Origin: Woeseiaceae bacterium
Lineage (GTDB): Bacteria; Pseudomonadota; Gammaproteobacteria; Steroidobacterales; Woeseiaceae
Direction: 5' to 3'
Length of the DNA: 7,961 nt
NCBI GenBank assembly: GCA_022615525.1
Contig: JAKEGN010000003.1
Location: 1 to 7,961 of the forward strand
A program made the translations under genes and the position numbers. Shown piece after piece: positions 6,194-7,961 of this stretch (positions within the stretch are counted from its first letter, which is position 1; each line of letters begins with the position of its first letter). The notes under the pieces are model-generated. The model was not told where the DNA came from and made no database searches. It saw only the letters and a program-made list of their open reading frames with translations.

Positions 6194-6520
6194 ATGAGCG
6201 AGCAGCAAACGAGTTTCACGAGCTTTTCGGAGTTTTATCCCTACTACCTGAAAGAACACAGCCATCCGGCATGCCGGGCACTGCACTACACTGGTACTTC
6301 CCTGGCATTACTGATCTGGATTTACGCACTCTGGACCGGACAGTACCTGCTGCTGCTCGCGGGACTTGTGGTCGGTTACGGTTTCGCCTGGACCGGACAC
6401 TTCTTTTTCGAGCACAACCGGCCGGCCACCTTTCAGTATCCCTTGTACAGCTTCATGGGCGACTGGGTCATGCTGAAGGACTTTCTGAGCGGCAGGTTCC
6501 GGGACTCCTATCCTGGCTGA
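6194..6520 (+). CDS. DUF962 / Mpo1-like small membrane protein
   Basis: The 108-residue product matches the short bacterial form of the DUF962 (YGL010w/Mpo1-like) family: SFSEFYPYYLKEHSHPACRA at 10-29, then ALHYTGTSLALL leading into two hydrophobic helices (about 34-49 and 51-66), then GYGFAWTGHFFFEHNRPATF and a C-terminal YSFMGDWVMLKD. Conserved histidines are at 22, 24, 31, 69 and 74. Yeast Mpo1 is an iron-dependent dioxygenase in alpha-oxidation of 2-hydroxy fatty acids, and the His residues are thought to hold the iron; whether bacterial members share the reaction is not established. The ATG at 6194 has GGAAG five bases upstream. A GTG at 6182 would add four residues, but its AGGA is only three bases away. 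It lies 75 nt behind btuB, so co-transcription is possible; TATCAT at 6133-6138 may be a separate -10, without a clear -35. Confidence 0.88.
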   Translation: MSEQQTSFTSFSEFYPYYLKEHSHPACRALHYTGTSLALLIWIYALWTGQYLLLLAGLVVGYGFAWTGHFFFEHNRPATFQYPLYSFMGDWVMLKDFLSGRFRDSYPG

Positions 6521-6547
6521 AGCTACGGCGTCAGGGCTGAACCGGGC

Positions 6548-6578
6548 TTGCCGGCCAACGGATGGATCATGCTAGAGT
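6548..6578 (+). promoter_or_regulatory. Weak promoter candidate for the small Cys/His secreted protein
   Basis: TGCTAGAGT (6570-6578) is an extended -10 with TAGAGT matching four of six bases. TTGCCG (6548-6553) is a possible -35, but the 19-bp spacing is long. The transcript would start near 6585, almost on the ATG at 6587, which would make the message leaderless or nearly so. Confidence 0.35.
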
Positions 6579-6586
6579 CCGTGGGT

Positions 6587-6883
6587 ATGCAGCTACACAG
6601 CAAACTTTTTTGCCGCACATGGCAGGTCACGTTTGCCATGGCCCTGATGATGTCGCATGCCTTGTTGCTCGCACACGCTCACGAGCAGGACCCGGGCCGG
6701 GCGCAAGTGGCAAGCTGCCTGATTTGCATTGCGGCGCAGCATCCGTCTCCGGCCTGCACGAACTCTTTCCCGCAAATTGATACCGATGTCGGTCACTCGC
6801 CATTCATAGCCGAGGCCGATTCTGCACTTTGCTCGGCAGCGGCGCCAATCACGCGCCAGAGATCACCACCCGCAATCACCTGA
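6587..6883 (+). CDS. Small secreted Cys/His-rich protein, function unknown (possible metal-related)
   Basis: The 98-residue product begins with a clear signal peptide: basic start, hydrophobic stretch TFAMALMMSHALLLAHA, and likely cleavage after AHA at about residue 31. The mature part starts HEQDPG and has a CLIC motif at 44-47, further cysteines at 57 and 82, and histidines at 52 and 70. The layout (signal peptide, His/acid start, then CxxC) recalls small DUF2946-like proteins found beside metal-uptake and cytochrome genes, but the resemblance is loose and I do not assign the family. A thioredoxin-type function is unlikely since no thioredoxin fold is evident. The start is uncertain: ATG 6587 fits the signal peptide best, while ATG 6569 would add six residues. 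Shine-Dalgarno support is poor for both. The next gene, an outer-membrane protein, begins 112 nt downstream in the same direction, so the two may work together. Confidence 0.65.
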   Translation: MQLHSKLFCRTWQVTFAMALMMSHALLLAHAHEQDPGRAQVASCLICIAAQHPSPACTNSFPQIDTDVGHSPFIAEADSALCSAAAPITRQRSPPAIT

Positions 6884-6931
6884 GTTTGTCAGGACCGGCT
6901 CCACAGCTTGCCTGCGGGGACCCGGTGTTTT

Positions 6932-6968
6932 CCGATCGACATTGGACTTCGACTGGCATGCCGGTCGG
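6932..6968. promoter_or_regulatory. Imperfect inverted repeat upstream of the outer-membrane protein gene
   Basis: CCGATCGACAT (6932-6942) and ATGCCGGTCGG (6958-6968) match as inverted repeats at nine of eleven positions, separated by 15 bases. The element ends 27 bp before the start of the outer-membrane protein gene. A weak -35/-10 pair (TTGGAC 6942-6947, TCGGAT 6965-6970, 17-bp spacing) overlaps it, the usual position for a repressor site. It does not look like a typical AT-rich Zur or Fur box. Confidence 0.25.
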
Positions 6969-6995
6969 ATTCCGAGAATTCAGGTGGGAAGTGCA

Positions 6996-7961
6996 ATGAG
7001 ACCCCTTTTGAAAATGGCGGCACTCGCGCTTGGTGTAACTGCCAATTGCAGCTCATTAGCGCAGGATCTCGCGACAGAAGTCGATGAGCTGAGGCAATTG
7101 CTCGCCGCGGCGAAAAGCGAGTACGAAACACGTATCGGCGAGCTTGAGCGGCGCCTCGAGCAGGCGGAGCGCGCGGCATACGCGGCCAACAGGGACGCTG
7201 ATGCGGCACGCGAGATCGCCGAGCAGGCGGCCATCGACAGCGCGAGCGGTCCGTCGGTTGCGAATGCTTTCAATCCTGCCATCGGGGCCGTGTTGTCGGC
7301 AAGATACAGTGACGTTGGCCAGGGCTGGGAGGCTATCCCTGGATTCATACCGGGCGGCGAACTCGGTCCAGGTGGCTCCGGCGTTTCGCTTGGCGAGTCC
7401 GAATTGAATCTGAATGCCAACATCGACCCGCGCTTTTTCGGCAATCTGACACTGGCGATCGAGGACGACGGCGGCGAGACGGAAATCGCGGCAGAAGAAG
7501 CCTGGATCCAGACCACGGCCCTGCCCCACGGCCTGACTGCAAAGGGTGGCCGGTATTTTTCCGGCGTTGGCTATCTGAACGGTTTTCATCGACACGCAGA
7601 CGATTTTGTGGATCGGCCATTGCCCTACCAGGCGTTTTTCGGCGGCCAGTACATCGCCGACGGATTGAAGTTGACCTGGCTCGCACCAACCCCGATGTTT
7701 CTCGAGCTGGGCACCGAACTCAATTGGGGATCCGGCTTCCCGATGAGCGGCAATGGAGAGACGTCGCCGGATGCCTGGACAGTATCAGGCAAGATCGGCG
7801 GCGATATCGGTGACAACCACAGCTGGCAGGCAGGGCTGTCATACATTAGTGCCGACATCATCGAGCGCGATGCGGGCGAGGATGCAGTACCCGGAGAGAG
7901 TTTCTCCGGCGACAGCGATCTCGCGGTAGTCGATTTCGTCTGGAAATGGGCGCCAGCGGGC
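6996..7961 (+). CDS. Outer-membrane beta-barrel protein with N-terminal coiled coil, 'zinc-regulated outer membrane receptor' type (3' end outside window)
   Basis: An open frame of 322 codons runs off the window end. Residues 1-22 form a signal peptide, with cleavage likely after SLA before QDL; C18 does not sit in a lipobox. Residues about 25-80 are a charged helix with heptad-like Leu/Ala spacing (EVDELRQLLAAAKSEY onward), probably a periplasmic coiled coil. From NAFNPAIGAVLSARYSD (residue 90) on, the sequence is beta-barrel: LGESELNLNANIDPRFFGNL, EEAWIQTTALPHGL, GRYFSGVGYLNGFHRHADDF, YQAFFGGQY and WLAPTPMFLELGTELNWG. I recognise this as the family often labelled 'zinc-regulated TonB-dependent outer membrane receptor'. 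No TonB plug domain is visible, so porin-like is the safer description. The ATG at 6996 follows AGGTGG eight bases upstream. Its substrate is unproven; zinc comes from the family label only. The small Cys/His gene just upstream may be its partner. Confidence 0.85.
   Translation, partial: MRPLLKMAALALGVTANCSSLAQDLATEVDELRQLLAAAKSEYETRIGELERRLEQAERAAYAANRDADAAREIAEQAAIDSASGPSVANAFNPAIGAVLSARYSDVGQGWEAIPGFIPGGELGPGGSGVSLGESELNLNANIDPRFFGNLTLAIEDDGGETEIAAEEAWIQTTALPHGLTAKGGRYFSGVGYLNGFHRHADDFVDRPLPYQAFFGGQYIADGLKLTWLAPTPMFLELGTELNWGSGFPMSGNGETSPDAWTVSGKIGGDIGDNHSWQAGLSYISADIIERDAGEDAVPGESFSGDSDLAVVDFVWKWAPAG

Noticed and set aside
6879..6893. CCTGA/TCAGG hairpin at the stop of the small Cys/His gene as a terminator
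   Set aside because: The stem is only 5 bp, includes the stop codon and has no T-run after it, so it is too weak to call.
7056..7595. Two overlapping minus-strand frames of about 180 codons opposite the outer-membrane protein
   Set aside because: The plus-strand frame has a signal peptide, RBS and family-specific barrel motifs, so the minus frames are shadows.

Overview
The window looks like chromosomal DNA of a GC-rich gammaproteobacterium, probably free-living and aquatic or soil-dwelling. That guess rests on the gene content (an MbnP/MbnH pair, a BtuB-type receptor, a DUF962 protein, a porin of the 'zinc-regulated outer membrane receptor' type), the Shine-Dalgarno sites and the GC-rich codon use. 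The genus cannot be named from sequence alone. No tRNA, rRNA, insertion sequence, integrase or CRISPR array was seen.

Layout. Positions 1-1394 hold the 3' end of an MbnP-family (four-Cys copper protein) gene. It overlaps by 4 bp (GTGA) a complete MbnH-family di-heme enzyme gene; in characterised systems MbnH oxidises a Trp of MbnP to kynurenine to build a copper site. Positions 1457-2002 encode a four-helix membrane protein of unknown function with its own promoter-like sequence and a strong RBS. A 211-bp convergent gap follows, with a GC hairpin and an AT-rich inverted repeat. A GMC-family FAD oxidoreductase lies on the minus strand (2214-3743, TTG start). The divergent gap 3744-4189 carries a complete cobalamin riboswitch (about 3881-4077), a promoter candidate in front of it, and a leader that can mask the RBS of the next gene. 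That gene (4190-6118) is a TonB-dependent receptor of BtuB type. It is followed by a short DUF962/Mpo1-like membrane protein (6194-6520), a small secreted Cys/His protein (6587-6883), and the 5' part of a coiled-coil-plus-beta-barrel outer-membrane protein (6996 to the window edge).

How the genes fit together. The riboswitch and receptor form a textbook B12-repressed uptake unit. MbnP/MbnH is a periplasmic copper-protein maturation pair, here with no methanobactin genes in view. The last two genes may be a second, zinc-type metal-handling unit; this is inferred from family resemblance and adjacency. Three separate modules for copper, cobalt-corrinoid and possibly zinc therefore lie within 8 kb, separated by a GMC oxidoreductase and two small membrane proteins whose links to metals are not evident. 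No clearly new system is proven. The least explained parts are the small Cys/His protein with its porin-like neighbour, the leader RNA switch after the riboswitch, and the unknown 181-residue membrane protein.
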